IMG/VR virus record: IMGVR_UViG_3300045303_000212
Span: 1 to 45,759 of that record
Source of the DNA: a virus
Length of the DNA: 45,759 nt
Direction: 5' to 3' (one strand)
Below are positions 16,681-25,147 of the stretch, piece by piece (positions within the stretch are counted from its first letter, which is position 1; each line of letters opens with the position of its first letter). The notes below the pieces were generated by a model. That model did not search any database. It was not told the origin of the DNA and saw only the letters and a program-made list of their open reading frames with translations. The translations under genes and the position numbers were made by a program.

Positions 16681-18297
16681 TCAGGTGCCGGTGAGCATCC
16701 GCTGCTCAGCCCAGGTGCCGGGGCGTCCCTCGACGGTGCAGACCCACTCGCGGGTGACGTACTGGGATGCGGCCGAGCCGAGCACGGCGGGTGCGGTGTT
16801 GACGATCCGGTCCCCGACGTAGGCGAACACCCGGGTGGTGGTGGGTGCGGCGGTGCCGTACTCGACCCGGGGCGCGCGCGGGTCGGGGACGCCGACGACC
16901 GCGTACCCGGCGGCCCGGACGGCGGCGACCACCTTGGTGGCGATCATGGCGTGGCCCTTGTCGGACGGGTGCAGCTTGTCGACGGCGGCGAACATCGCGG
17001 CGTCGTGGTTCATCACCGACAGGTCGACGGTGACCACCCGGGGGCCGAACTCTGCGGCGATGGCGTCGATGGCGGCGTTCAGCAGGTCGACCCCCGCGTC
17101 CGTTGGGGGGCCGGGCGCGACCACGCCGTACAGGCTGTAGTCGGTGGGGTAGGGCTGCTTGCACAGCACGACCAGCGGCCCGTCGTCGGCCGGGGCCTCC
17201 CACTGCCAGTAGTCGACCGCGGACAGGGTGACCAGGCTGGCCAGGGTGACGGTGATGGTCTGCGCCCCGGCCGCGACGTTGGGGATGCGAAGCATGAAGT
17301 GGGTGGCGGTACCCGAACGGGTGGCGTGCGCGTCGCACACGTAGGTCTGCCCGGCGTAGGTGGCGGTGTGGGTGGCCCCGCCGCCGGACGGGGACTGCGC
17401 GTGCAGCCCGATGGCGACGGTGCCGCCGGGGAAGTCGGCCGGGGTCAGGATCGAGTAGGTGGACGCGCCCGAGGTCGAGTAGCGGTATCCGGCACCGGAG
17501 TTGCGGGTCAGGTCGGCGTTGGTCGACCAGGCCCCGGTGAACGTGAACGTGGCGTCCGGGTCCTCGAAGATCGCCCCGGCCCGCCAGCGGGACAGCGCGG
17601 TGCGCAGCGCCTCGGTGATCGGCTTGACCGCGTTGGCGTCGTTGCCCAGCAGGTTCAGGTCGTTGATGCCGTACAAGGCGACAATCAGCCCCTCCGGGGA
17701 GGCGAACCCGCGTTTGGCGGTGGCGGTCACCCCGGACCCGGCGACCGCGCCGCGGGACGGGCGGGTCACGTACTGCAGCACCTTCGCCCACGAGGCCCCG
17801 GAGTTGTCGGAGCCGATGGCGGTCCCGGCGACGGCCTCGTTGCGCTCGGGCAGCCCGTACTCGTCGGCCAGGATCGCCCCGGTCCGTTTCGCCACGTCCG
17901 ACGCGCCGATCCCGAACGAGTACGAGTGGCCCCACACGTCCACCGACCGGGCCCGGATCACCTTGTCCTGCGACGCATAAGTCGCGCTGTAGGCCTGTGA
18001 GCCGAGCAGCGGGTTCGCCCCCACCGTGCCCAAACCCCCGTCGGACACCTGGACGGTGGTGGTGCCGCCCTCCCCGTTGGCGTTCTCCACCCCGTTGAGC
18101 ACCGTGGACACCGTGTACAGGCCGGGCACGGTGAACCAGAAGTCCGTCTGCGTGGTGATCACCGCGGGCAGGGCGAGGGGGGTGGTGACGTACGGGTCGG
18201 CGAAACAGGGCGGCGTCGTGCCGCCCCGGGTGAAGGTCACCGTCGCGCTCGAGCCCGGTTTGGGGACGATCCGGATGCCGCCGACAGCCGCGCTCAT
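16681..18297 (-). CDS. SGNH/GDSL-family hydrolase (virion-region esterase)
   Basis: 538 residues from ATG 18297. Residues 1-90 form a beta-rich N-terminal domain; the hydrolase follows with block I DVWGHSYSFG (Ser125 nucleophile in GHS), block III ALYGINDLN and block V DKLHPSDKGH (catalytic Asp and His), a complete SGNH set. A beta-sandwich-like insert separates blocks III and V. Such enzymes deacylate polysaccharides or lipids; on a phage this suggests a tail-associated esterase acting on the cell envelope. Its place between TerL and portal is unusual for a tail enzyme. Confidence 0.88.
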   Translation of the reverse strand: MSAAVGGIRIVPKPGSSATVTFTRGGTTPPCFADPYVTTPLALPAVITTQTDFWFTVPGLYTVSTVLNGVENANGEGGTTTVQVSDGGLGTVGANPLLGSQAYSATYASQDKVIRARSVDVWGHSYSFGIGASDVAKRTGAILADEYGLPERNEAVAGTAIGSDNSGASWAKVLQYVTRPSRGAVAGSGVTATAKRGFASPEGLIVALYGINDLNLLGNDANAVKPITEALRTALSRWRAGAIFEDPDATFTFTGAWSTNADLTRNSGAGYRYSTSGASTYSILTPADFPGGTVAIGLHAQSPSGGGATHTATYAGQTYVCDAHATRSGTATHFMLRIPNVAAGAQTITVTLASLVTLSAVDYWQWEAPADDGPLVVLCKQPYPTDYSLYGVVAPGPPTDAGVDLLNAAIDAIAAEFGPRVVTVDLSVMNHDAAMFAAVDKLHPSDKGHAMIATKVVAAVRAAGYAVVGVPDPRAPRVEYGTAAPTTTRVFAYVGDRIVNTAPAVLGSAASQYVTREWVCTVEGRPGTWAEQRMLTGT

Positions 18298-18341
18298 GCG
18301 AGTCCGCTCATGGGGCTCAGGGTCCCACGTTGAGGCGGACG

Positions 18342-18893
18342 CTAGACGTAAGGCGCGGCCCGCGCCCGCTCGATGTAGCGGGCCAGGGACCGCACGATGT
18401 GCGGATCTTCGCGGAGCATCCCCGCCGCGGCGTTGCAGCCGGTACAGAGCAGACCGCGGACCAAACCCGTCTCGTGGCAGTGGTCGACGCAGAGGAACTT
18501 GTTTCGACCTTCGGGCGTGGGCGGGTTGCCGCACACCGCACAGACCCCGCCCTGGTCCGCGACCATCCCCGCGTAGTCGGCCAGCGTGAGCCCGTGGCTT
18601 CTCAGCATCTTGATCCGGACGTAGTCGGGGTTCTTCGCCTTCCACGCGACGACGTACTTCTCGCGCCAACCCACGCATTCCTCGCAGCGGCACCCGTGGA
18701 ACCGGAAGCCCTGCGGGGTGCCATGCTGGAACTGCCCGGTCTCCGTCTTGGTCAGCCTCACCGGGAGGTCGGTCGCGCCGTAGAGCTTCCATCGCTGGTA
18801 GTGCTGGGTGCACATCGCGCGGGCCCGCGACAGATGCTCGCAGCCCTCGACAACGCAGGGCGGCCTGGGCTTGGGTTTCGGTCCGTACGGCAT
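18342..18893 (-). CDS. Endonuclease VII-type HNH nuclease
   Basis: 183 residues from ATG 18893. The C-terminal half matches the T4 endonuclease VII family: VCAVCG (Cys118, Cys121), VDHCHETGLVRGLLCTGCN (Asp137, His138, His140, Cys150, Cys153) then a helical end. The N-terminal half has two more Cys clusters (VVEGCEH ... CTQHYQRW, and CRCEECVGWREKY), a second zinc site. It may resolve branched DNA before packaging, which fits its place beside TerL, or act as a homing nuclease. Its TAG stop is formed by a CTAGACG motif. Confidence 0.9.
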   Translation of the reverse strand: MPYGPKPKPRPPCVVEGCEHLSRARAMCTQHYQRWKLYGATDLPVRLTKTETGQFQHGTPQGFRFHGCRCEECVGWREKYVVAWKAKNPDYVRIKMLRSHGLTLADYAGMVADQGGVCAVCGNPPTPEGRNKFLCVDHCHETGLVRGLLCTGCNAAAGMLREDPHIVRSLARYIERARAAPYV

Positions 18894-18932
18894 AACGTAA
18901 TCTTAATCTGCGGGGACTCGCCGGGCAGGTGT

Positions 18933-20873
18933 TCAGGCGACCCCGGAGCGAGACAGCCACCCTGGCCGGCTGAACCGGGGCGGGTTCGCAGGAGTGTCGA
19001 GCTGCTGGTAGAGCTTGCCGCTGACGAAGCACTGGAACCACTGCGCTAAAACGCAGTCGTCAGTCGCTGTCTCCGGGTAGCGACTCACCTCGTTCACGAG
19101 GGCCATCGACTTGCCTCTCGAGGCGTTGTCGCCCATCGGGAGGCGCACCCGGCCGAACCGGTAGAGCGACGGCAGCAGGGCCTGAATCCCGTACACCGGG
19201 TCGGTCTTGTTGCTGTAGGTCGCATGGGAAATGATCTGCACCTTGCGCCGGTTCGACCACTGCTTCACGTAGTCGTACTGGAGCAAGAAACGTTGGGCGG
19301 CGTTGTTCTCCACCACCACATGCGTGATGGGTGCGCCCTGCGCGACCGATACCTGGTGCCACTCCTCGAGCAGCCCGGAGAAGGTGCCGGTGGAGATGTC
19401 GAAGTCGAGGAAGTCGTTGGCCCCCATGGTCCGGCGGGCGTGGTCGATCAGCAGCTGTTGGTCGGTGTCCCGGTGGTGCAGCCACCACTGACAGCTCCAA
19501 TAGCGGCTTGGGCTCGGATCGGCGGACAGGATGGACAGCCACGGCTTGGTGCGGGTCAGGTTTTTGGGCACCACCCCCATGACGCGAGTCCGGTCCCAGC
19601 ACCCTGGAAACTCCTCTCCCGTGTCCGGGTCGCGGCCCCCATTTATGTGCAGGATCGGCACCAGCACGGAGGCCGGGTCCACGTCCTCCTGCTGGTAGGA
19701 CACCGCATAGAGCCTCGGGTCCTTGTCCCGGATCACCATCAGGTCCCGGAACAGCAGTCTGCGGGGATCCAGCAGGCAGCCGGAGGTCTTCTTGTCCGCC
19801 GGGTCGTACGGTCTGGCGGTGCCCGGGTGGTGGTCCCCGGTGCACAGATCGTCGTAGTGCGCCTGGTAGTTGATGTGGGTGTACTGCCGGCGGGTGCCGG
19901 TGGGCTCGTTCCACACGTCGGCGTCGTCGCCGTAGTTCGACACCGTGTAGTCCAGGACGGTCCGGTACAGGTCGTCGGCATGGAGTCGTTGGCCTTGCAG
20001 CACCATCAGCCCGCCGGGTTCGACGCGGGTCTCGGCGTACTTGGGCCAGAACGCGGCCAGGGCTTCCCGGGCTTCGGGGTTGCGGACGTTCTTCTCGTCC
20101 ACCACGTCGTCCCACACCGCCAGGTCCACCCGGTTGCCGAGGAACCTGGAGTCCCGGCCGAACGCCGAGACGGTGGGCTCCTTCTTGGTCTTCACCAGGT
20201 CCCCGGCCTGCACCACCACGAACTGCTCCGCGGTCCACGGCTCCCCCCGGGGCGGTTTGAAGTTGCCGTAGTCCTCCGCCAACGTGGCGACCGCGTCGAA
20301 GGCGAGGCCCTTCCGGCGTTCGTTGTCGGAGGCCTGCATCGGGGAGGTTCTTTCGAACTCTCTCCTGAGCTGCTGGGTGTACTGCTCGGCGGTGGACTTG
20401 GCGGCGGAGCACAGCATGATCCGGATGGAGCGGTCCCGGCAGATCATCCAGGCCGGCAGGTCCATGGTGAACAGGGTGGACTTGCCACTTCCCGGAGGAA
20501 GGGTGACGCAGGCGTACTCCTTGTGCGGACTTTCCAGCATCTTCGCGAGCACGTTGGCGGTGTGCACCGACCAGGGGGGTGCGACCCGGCCGAAGTAGCG
20601 GCGGCGGAACAGCCCGAAGTCCTCCAGCGCGGCCAGGGGCTCCCCGGTGAGGTCCTCCCGGGCCTGCGCCGATCTCGGGGTCAGCTTGAGGGCGTCCAAA
20701 GCTCTTTGGTAGCCGGGGTACTTGCCGCCATCGACGTGGTTGGATGCGCGGTTGGCGGTGGACCGGGACATGCCGGCGGCGGCGGCGGCATGCGCGATGG
20801 ACTTGCCCTCGCGGCGGGCGATCTCGAACACCAGCCACTGGGAGTCCTTCAGCGGTTTCCCGGGGTGCGGCAT
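18933..20873 (-). CDS. terL: Terminase large subunit
   Basis: 646 residues from ATG 20873, which overlaps the previous stop (TGATG). An N-terminal helix-turn-helix (about 12-45, GKSIAHAAAAAGMSRSTANR) precedes the ATPase: Walker A LPPGSGKST (about 125-133) and Walker B VDLAVWDD (about 249-256). The nuclease half includes ILSADPS and a late ATDDCVLAQW. No separate small subunit is recognisable, and the N-terminal HTH could supply DNA recognition. It drives packaging of DNA into the procapsid through the portal. Confidence 0.93.
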   Translation of the reverse strand: MPHPGKPLKDSQWLVFEIARREGKSIAHAAAAAGMSRSTANRASNHVDGGKYPGYQRALDALKLTPRSAQAREDLTGEPLAALEDFGLFRRRYFGRVAPPWSVHTANVLAKMLESPHKEYACVTLPPGSGKSTLFTMDLPAWMICRDRSIRIMLCSAAKSTAEQYTQQLRREFERTSPMQASDNERRKGLAFDAVATLAEDYGNFKPPRGEPWTAEQFVVVQAGDLVKTKKEPTVSAFGRDSRFLGNRVDLAVWDDVVDEKNVRNPEAREALAAFWPKYAETRVEPGGLMVLQGQRLHADDLYRTVLDYTVSNYGDDADVWNEPTGTRRQYTHINYQAHYDDLCTGDHHPGTARPYDPADKKTSGCLLDPRRLLFRDLMVIRDKDPRLYAVSYQQEDVDPASVLVPILHINGGRDPDTGEEFPGCWDRTRVMGVVPKNLTRTKPWLSILSADPSPSRYWSCQWWLHHRDTDQQLLIDHARRTMGANDFLDFDISTGTFSGLLEEWHQVSVAQGAPITHVVVENNAAQRFLLQYDYVKQWSNRRKVQIISHATYSNKTDPVYGIQALLPSLYRFGRVRLPMGDNASRGKSMALVNEVSRYPETATDDCVLAQWFQCFVSGKLYQQLDTPANPPRFSRPGWLSRSGVA

Positions 20874-21103
20874 CAGACCTCGCTGGCCCATTCGCGCAGC
20901 TGGTCAGCGGCGTTGGCCCGGGCCGGGTGGGCCTCCTCGTTGAACCGGTCGGCGGCGTGCCTCAGGGCCGCGGCGTACAGCCGGGGCCACGTCCGGTCGA
21001 TCGCGGCGAGCAGACCGTCCGAGAGGCCCTGCTCGGCGAGCAGCCCCTGGAACACGGCGTAGACGTAGGCGCGGTCCCGGTCCGGGATGGGCGGCAGGGT
21101 CAC
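20873..21103 (-). CDS. Small helical protein before TerL (ALRHAA family)
   Basis: 76 residues from ATG 21103, overlapping neighbours as ATGA and TGATG. It contains WPRLYAAALRHAADRF and ADQLREWA, a pattern repeated in the genes at 26570 and 40533. Position directly before TerL makes a small-terminase role conceivable, but the family also occurs far from TerL in this genome, so I would not assign it. Confidence 0.7.
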   Translation of the reverse strand: MTLPPIPDRDRAYVYAVFQGLLAEQGLSDGLLAAIDRTWPRLYAAALRHAADRFNEEAHPARANAADQLREWASEV

Positions 21104-21279
21104 AGCGTCAGCACCGTCCCGACGGACTCCTCACGCGGGCCGGTGCCGTCGACCAGGTGCGGCGGCACCGGCACCGGCTCCGCGTCGGCCCCGCACGCCC
21201 AGCAGGTGGGGTCGCCTTTCCAGGCGCAGCCGCACCGGCACATCCGGTTGCGGGCCACCGCGGCCGGGGTGATGATCAC
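21100..21279 (-). CDS. 59-residue zinc-ribbon protein
   Basis: Starts at GTG 21279 (GTGA overlap with the amidase stop) and ends overlapping the next start. Four Cys in CRCGC and CWACG around residues 14-29 suggest one zinc site; the C-terminal half is Pro/Gly-rich. Function unknown. Confidence 0.7.
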   Translation of the reverse strand: MIITPAAVARNRMCRCGCAWKGDPTCWACGADAEPVPVPPHLVDGTGPREESVGTVLTL

Positions 21280-21974
21280 TTCTTCTCGGGGTAGGCGGCC
21301 AGGTGGGTCCACTCGTAGATCCTTCGCAGCGCGGTCTCCACGCTGATGTGCTGCGGCTTGTTGGTGTCGTTGGACTTGTAGCCGGGCGGGATGGTGATGG
21401 TGTCGGTCAGCTTCATGGTCAGCAGCTCCGGGAGGGTGGGGGCGGGCTTGAGGTCGGCGACGAGGCGGCGCAGCTTGGCGACGTTCGCCGCCCCCGGGCA
21501 GTTGTGGGAGGCGGTGTTCCAGGTCCGGTACTTGGAGTGCCAGCCGATCCCGCCGGCGAGCAGGGAGGACGGGTTGGCGGAGGTGACCAGCACCAGCGGG
21601 ATCTTCAGCCGGGCGTGGGCGAAGCGCAGCAGCCGGGTGATCTCCGCCACCTGCTCCGGGGTCCACACGTCCGCGCCGGTGCCCTCGGTCTCCCAGGACA
21701 CGGACCCGAGCCGCCGGCCGCCGTGGGTCCAGGAGTTGCCCGCGCCCTGCGCGTCCGCTTCTCTGTCAAAGGCTCTGTACTGCTCGGACACCCCGGATCT
21801 TCGGGTGTAGCCGTGGGACTCGATGCCGCCGGAGCCGTGCGCGAACCAGTCGTGCAGCGAGTCCCCGCGGGACGCGGATCTGTGGAGGATGAACACCACC
21901 GGCAGGATCGTCGGGTCGTTGCTGCCCGGGGGGATGGGCTTCTTGATGGCCGACGGGAACCACAGGTCGCTCAC
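21276..21974 (-). CDS. Endolysin, N-acetylmuramoyl-L-alanine amidase
   Basis: 232 residues from GTG 21974 (GTGA overlap). Amidase-2 features: His31 in VVFILHRSAS, HGYTRRSG near 54, SWETEG (Glu95/Glu97) and TASHNCPG (His157, Cys159), which supply zinc ligands and the catalytic acid. The last 55 residues (PPGYKSNDTNKPQHISVETALRR) may be a short wall-binding part. It would cut the bond between glycan and peptide at lysis. Membrane protein genes for its release lie just upstream. Confidence 0.9.
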   Translation of the reverse strand: MSDLWFPSAIKKPIPPGSNDPTILPVVFILHRSASRGDSLHDWFAHGSGGIESHGYTRRSGVSEQYRAFDREADAQGAGNSWTHGGRRLGSVSWETEGTGADVWTPEQVAEITRLLRFAHARLKIPLVLVTSANPSSLLAGGIGWHSKYRTWNTASHNCPGAANVAKLRRLVADLKPAPTLPELLTMKLTDTITIPPGYKSNDTNKPQHISVETALRRIYEWTHLAAYPEKK

Positions 21975-22189
21975 GTGTGCTCCTTCACGAGGGTGTCCAG
22001 CCAGTCGGGGAACGGGGCCCGCAGGGTGAGGCTCATCTCGTCGCCGATCCGCGCCCCCTTGTAGGCCCGGGTCAAAGGCCCGTTGACGACGGCGACGACG
22101 GGGTGCACCACCCACACGGTCAAAGGTCGGATGGTCGCCCCGTCGGCGGTCACCTCGGGCAAACCGCTTTGGAGGACGTGGGTTTTCAC
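21971..22189 (-). CDS. 72-residue protein between collagen-like gene and endolysin
   Basis: From GTG 22189, with GTGA overlaps on both sides. It has a beta-prone middle (TVWVVHPVVAVVNGPLT) and an acidic C-terminus; no signal peptide or clear transmembrane span. Embedded in the lysis block, function unknown. Confidence 0.65.
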   Translation of the reverse strand: MKTHVLQSGLPEVTADGATIRPLTVWVVHPVVAVVNGPLTRAYKGARIGDEMSLTLRAPFPDWLDTLVKEHT

Positions 22190-22896
22190 GACGGCACGCA
22201 GGTCAGGGTGACGGCGGGCGGCGGGTCGGGGGTGCAAGTCAGGGACGCCGGGAAGACGGCCGGTGCCCCGTCCGCACCGGGCGGTCCCTCCGGCCCCACC
22301 GCGCCGTCGACACCCGGAGTCCCTTGCGGGCCGACCGGTCCGACGGCCCCGTCCACGCCCGGGTTCCCTTGCGCACCGACGGCACCGGGGGTTCCGTCGA
22401 CTCCGGCCGCACCGTCCTTGCCGTCGACCCCACCCGGGCCGGTGACGGTGGCACCGGGCGGACCGGCAGGTCCGGTGACCCCGGGGTCGCCTTTGGGTCC
22501 GACCAGCCCTTGGATGCTTCGCCCGGCCCGCCCGGGGGTGCCGGGCACGCCGACCGTGCCGGGTTGGCCGGGGGCCCCGGGCTGCGCGCCCAGGCAGCGG
22601 TTCACCGCCCGGCGGGTGGGCCGGGTCAGGCACTTGACCAGCACCACGGCCCGCACGCTGTTGCGCCGGGCCCGGGTGTTGGCCGCGACCGCCCGCCGCA
22701 GCGCGGCGTCGGCGGTCCGGGACACCTTGCGGGTGTCGGCGACCTGGGCGCGGACGGTGGCGATGTCGGCCTGGTTGCGGTCCTCGATGCCGCCCGCGGT
22801 GATGATCTGGGCGACCCCGCCGCCGACCGTGACCAGCCCGACTACCAGCCACAGGCACATGACCTGCGCGCCGAGGGACACCGCCCGCGCCTCCAT
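22186..22896 (-). CDS. Membrane-anchored collagen-like protein
   Basis: 236 residues from ATG 22896. A transmembrane helix at about residues 10-33 (VMCLWLVVGLVTVGGGVAQI) is followed by a helical or coiled-coil segment (to about 75), then about 100 residues of Gly-x-y collagen repeats (from GAQPGAPGQPGTVGVPG), and a C-terminal tail with two Cys. The topology suggests a membrane-anchored rod reaching into the wall. It sits between the holin-like gene and the endolysin. A spanin-like or host-surface role is possible but speculative. Confidence 0.8.
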   Translation of the reverse strand: MEARAVSLGAQVMCLWLVVGLVTVGGGVAQIITAGGIEDRNQADIATVRAQVADTRKVSRTADAALRRAVAANTRARRNSVRAVVLVKCLTRPTRRAVNRCLGAQPGAPGQPGTVGVPGTPGRAGRSIQGLVGPKGDPGVTGPAGPPGATVTGPGGVDGKDGAAGVDGTPGAVGAQGNPGVDGAVGPVGPQGTPGVDGAVGPEGPPGADGAPAVFPASLTCTPDPPPAVTLTCVPS

Positions 22897-23222
22897 CAGC
22901 CGGTGGGCTGGCCGGGTTGGGCGTCGGGCTCGCCGATCACCGGCAGTGACTGGTCGATCGGCACCTCGATGCCGTGCTTGAGCAGCAGCTGGGTGAGCGC
23001 GATGTTGTACCGCTGCGCGTCGGTCCGCTGCTGGTTGACGATGGTGTGCACGACCGCGACCTGCTTCTCGGTGGAGCGGGTCGATTTCAGGATCGGCAGC
23101 AGCACCCCGACCGCGAGGGTGAGCCCGCCGAGCGCGGTGATGATGGTGGCGATGGCGGTGGCCACCTGCGCGGTGGAGGACGACGAGCCGGTCACCCCTG
23201 CCGCGAGCACCACCACGTCCAC
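22896..23222 (-). CDS. Putative holin or lysis membrane protein
   Basis: 108 residues from GTG 23222, whose first base is the last base of the preceding TAG. One long hydrophobic span (ATAIATIITALGGLTLAVGV, continuing LLPIL) is followed by a charged helix with VHTIVNQQRTDAQRYN and a Pro/Gly tail. The pattern of one membrane span plus that helix recurs in lysis blocks of actinophages in my experience. Position two genes before the collagen-like and amidase genes supports lysis. A second holin candidate lies at 42820. Confidence 0.65.
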   Translation of the reverse strand: MDVVVLAAGVTGSSSSTAQVATAIATIITALGGLTLAVGVLLPILKSTRSTEKQVAVVHTIVNQQRTDAQRYNIALTQLLLKHGIEVPIDQSLPVIGEPDAQPGQPTG

Positions 23223-23803
23223 TACAGGTCGTCCGGGGCGATCGCGGCGACCTTCTTGACGGAGCCGACCGGGCCCTTCACGAACGGCTTCGGGGCCTCC
23301 AGGGCGGCCAGTCTCTCCTCCAGCTCGGCGGCCCGGGCGATGGCGGCCTCCGCCGCTTGCAGCTTCTCGTCGCGGGCGGCCACCTCGGGGTCGATGGAGG
23401 GCAGGGTGGCCTTCAGCGCGTTGTCCTCCTCGGCGATCTTGGCGAGGCGTTCCGCTTCGGCGGCCTCCGCGGCCAGGCGGGCCTTGGTCTGCTCGGGGAC
23501 CTCGGTGGGGATCTCCCACACCGGGGTCGGGGTCTCGTTGCAGACCGCGCAGGCCTGCTGGATCTTCGGCCCGTCATGCGTGCCGTCGAACCCGGGCAGG
23601 GCGTGCTCCTGGGCGGCGATCCGCCCGTAGTCCAGGGCACCCCGGTCGATCGCGGCCCAGTCCCGGGTGTCCGGGCCCCGCACCAGCATCAGGTCCCCGG
23701 TGGTGGCGGACAGCTGGTAGTGCCAGCAGTTCTTGGCCGGGTCCTTGCCGCCGATCAGCAGGGTTCCCCGCGCCTGCGGGGGGACCTCCGCGTAGTGGGC
23801 CAT
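23222..23803 (-). CDS. Coiled-coil protein with CxxC, lysis-proximal
   Basis: 193 residues from ATG 23803 with AAGGAG 5 bases upstream. The N-terminal half is globular with ACAVCNETPTPVW near 85-98. The C-terminal half is a long Ala/Glu/Lys/Arg coiled coil (about 110-175) ending in a basic tail. It starts a run of genes leading to the holin. Could be a minor virion or lysis-associated protein; unassigned. Confidence 0.65.
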   Translation of the reverse strand: MAHYAEVPPQARGTLLIGGKDPAKNCWHYQLSATTGDLMLVRGPDTRDWAAIDRGALDYGRIAAQEHALPGFDGTHDGPKIQQACAVCNETPTPVWEIPTEVPEQTKARLAAEAAEAERLAKIAEEDNALKATLPSIDPEVAARDEKLQAAEAAIARAAELEERLAALEAPKPFVKGPVGSVKKVAAIAPDDL

Positions 23804-24165
23804 CAAATCTCCTTGGATGAAAGGTGTTGACCTTGGGTGCGGGCGTGCGGCTCCGCGGTGCCGTAGATGGTGGTGAGGGCTTCGCGCAGTTCGCCGAGGG
23901 TTGCCTTGAGCCGCCCGACCTCCTGGGCATGGCGGTGGGCCTCCGCGGCGTAGGAGCGGTGGACGTTCTCCACCCGGCGCGCCACCTCCCCGGCGATCTG
24001 GTCTTCCAGGCTGATCGAGAACTGGTTGACCGCCTCGCAGGCCAGGGCGGCGTCCTTCTTGTCGTGGAAGGTGGCGACCGGCCGGTCGTCCACCGTCACC
24101 CGCACCTCGTACACGTGGACGCCGTAGTGGGTTCCGACCCGCCAGATCGGGTGGTGGGTGCTCAC
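23803..24165 (-). CDS. Small alpha/beta protein with coiled-coil tail
   Basis: 120 residues from GTG 24165, GTGA overlap upstream and TGATG overlap downstream. First 50 residues are beta-prone (GTHYGVHVYEVRVTVDDRPVA); the rest is a long charged helix rich in Arg, Glu and His. Function unknown. Confidence 0.65.
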   Translation of the reverse strand: MSTHHPIWRVGTHYGVHVYEVRVTVDDRPVATFHDKKDAALACEAVNQFSISLEDQIAGEVARRVENVHRSYAAEAHRHAQEVGRLKATLGELREALTTIYGTAEPHARTQGQHLSSKEI

Positions 24166-24353
24166 AGCGGGCCGCCGTGCGGGCGGCAGGTGGGGCAGTT
24201 CAGCCTGCTCTCGGCGGCGTGGCGCAGCATGGCGTCCAGGTAGCGGTCGTCCCCAGTGCGCACGTACAGGTCGCGCCACCAGTCGTGCTCCGGGTGCTGG
24301 GACGGGCACGCCCTCGTCGGCGACTCTCGCCGCGTACTCATTTGTTGATTCAC
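24162..24353 (-). CDS. 63-residue protein with CPTC knuckle
   Basis: From GTG 24353 (GTGA overlap). Contains DDRYLDAMLRHAAES and ends with CPTCRPHGGPL, with another Cys near residue 16. The LRHAA helix resembles part of the family at 20873, 26570 and 40533. Function unknown. Confidence 0.65.
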   Translation of the reverse strand: MNQQMSTRRESPTRACPSQHPEHDWWRDLYVRTGDDRYLDAMLRHAAESRLNCPTCRPHGGPL

Positions 24354-24592
24354 GTCCCGTCCCCCCTCTGGTGGTGCTGCTCGTCCCGGTGCTGGTAGGG
24401 GCGGGGCATCTTCACGACGGTGGACGGCCTATACGGGACCGGCTCGTTGGCGCGCTGCTGGAAGGCGAGGGCGGCGGCCAGCTTGGAGTGGGCGTCGTGG
24501 GCGGCCTTGAGCAGGGTGGGCCCGTCGGCGTAGTTCTCCACCTCCCGCACCAGCTGCATGGCGGCGTGCAGGGCGTCGTCCACGCTGCTCAC
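24350..24592 (-). CDS. 80-residue helical protein
   Basis: From GTG 24592 (GTGA overlap with the HNH-RHH gene) to the next GTGA overlap. Two predicted helices (VDDALHAAMQLVREVENYA and LLKAAHDAHSKLAAALAFQQ) then a basic, His/Gln-rich tail. Function unknown. Confidence 0.65.
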   Translation of the reverse strand: MSSVDDALHAAMQLVREVENYADGPTLLKAAHDAHSKLAAALAFQQRANEPVPYRPSTVVKMPRPYQHRDEQHHQRGDGT

Positions 24593-25146
24593 GGCCTGAT
24601 CCATTCGCTCTGCTCGCCGATCGCGAGCAGGATGGCCCGGCGAGCGTAGCGGGAGATGGGGAGATCCTGCTGGTCGGCCTCCCGTGCGAGCAGGTCGTAC
24701 TCGTCGTCGGTCAGTCGCATGGCGATCATCCGGTTGCGGACCGGTTCGGTGCTCGGTCGCCGCGGGGTGCGGCGGGGCGGCGATGCCGGGGCGGCCTGCC
24801 GCCCGCGGCCGAGGCGGATCGTGTCCAGCTTGTTCTCCGAGCTGGTCCCGTAGGTCAGGTTCGACAGGGCGTTGTTGGTCTTGTCGCCGTCGAGGTGACG
24901 GGTCTCCTGGCCGGGCGGCAGGGGGCCGACGAAGGCAAGCAGCACGACCCGGTGCAGGGTGGCGGGGCTGGGAATCCCGGGGACCTTGAGCCCCGCCCGG
25001 GCGTAGCCGGTCGAGAGGGGGACGCACGGGAGGATGCGGTGGCCGTCCATCGTCAACTGCCGCAGCCGGCCCTGGTCGGATACCTCGTAGCGGCCCTCAA
25101 GCCCGGGGACCGGCAACCACTTCTCCGATAACGGAGGATTACTCAC
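24589..25146 (-). CDS. NUMOD4-HNH nuclease fused to a ribbon-helix-helix-like domain
   Basis: 185 residues from ATG 25146. Residues 8-35 fit NUMOD4 (EKWLPVPGLEGRYEVSDQGR); 65-105 fit HNH_3 (LHRVVLLAFVG, HLDGDKTNNALSNLTYG). After a Pro/Arg linker, residues 139-178 (MIAMRLTDDEYDLLAREADQ ... SRYARRAILLAI) look like a CopG/Arc-type DNA-binding fold. The gene is coupled by GTGA to the next gene, so it sits within the operon. Two CTAGACG motifs lie within 40 bases upstream. It could be a homing nuclease captured by a small DNA-binding protein gene. Confidence 0.85.
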   Translation of the reverse strand: MSNPPLSEKWLPVPGLEGRYEVSDQGRLRQLTMDGHRILPCVPLSTGYARAGLKVPGIPSPATLHRVVLLAFVGPLPPGQETRHLDGDKTNNALSNLTYGTSSENKLDTIRLGRGRQAAPASPPRRTPRRPSTEPVRNRMIAMRLTDDEYDLLAREADQQDLPISRYARRAILLAIGEQSEWIRP

Positions 25147-25147
25147 C

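Noticed and set aside
20873-21103. Small terminase subunit
   Set aside because: Its main helix pattern recurs in unrelated positions (26570, 40533), so adjacency to TerL is not enough.
22300-22600. Regular GC-rich repeats as a CRISPR array or minisatellite
   Set aside because: They are codons of collagen Gly-x-y repeats; no constant repeat with variable spacers exists in the window.
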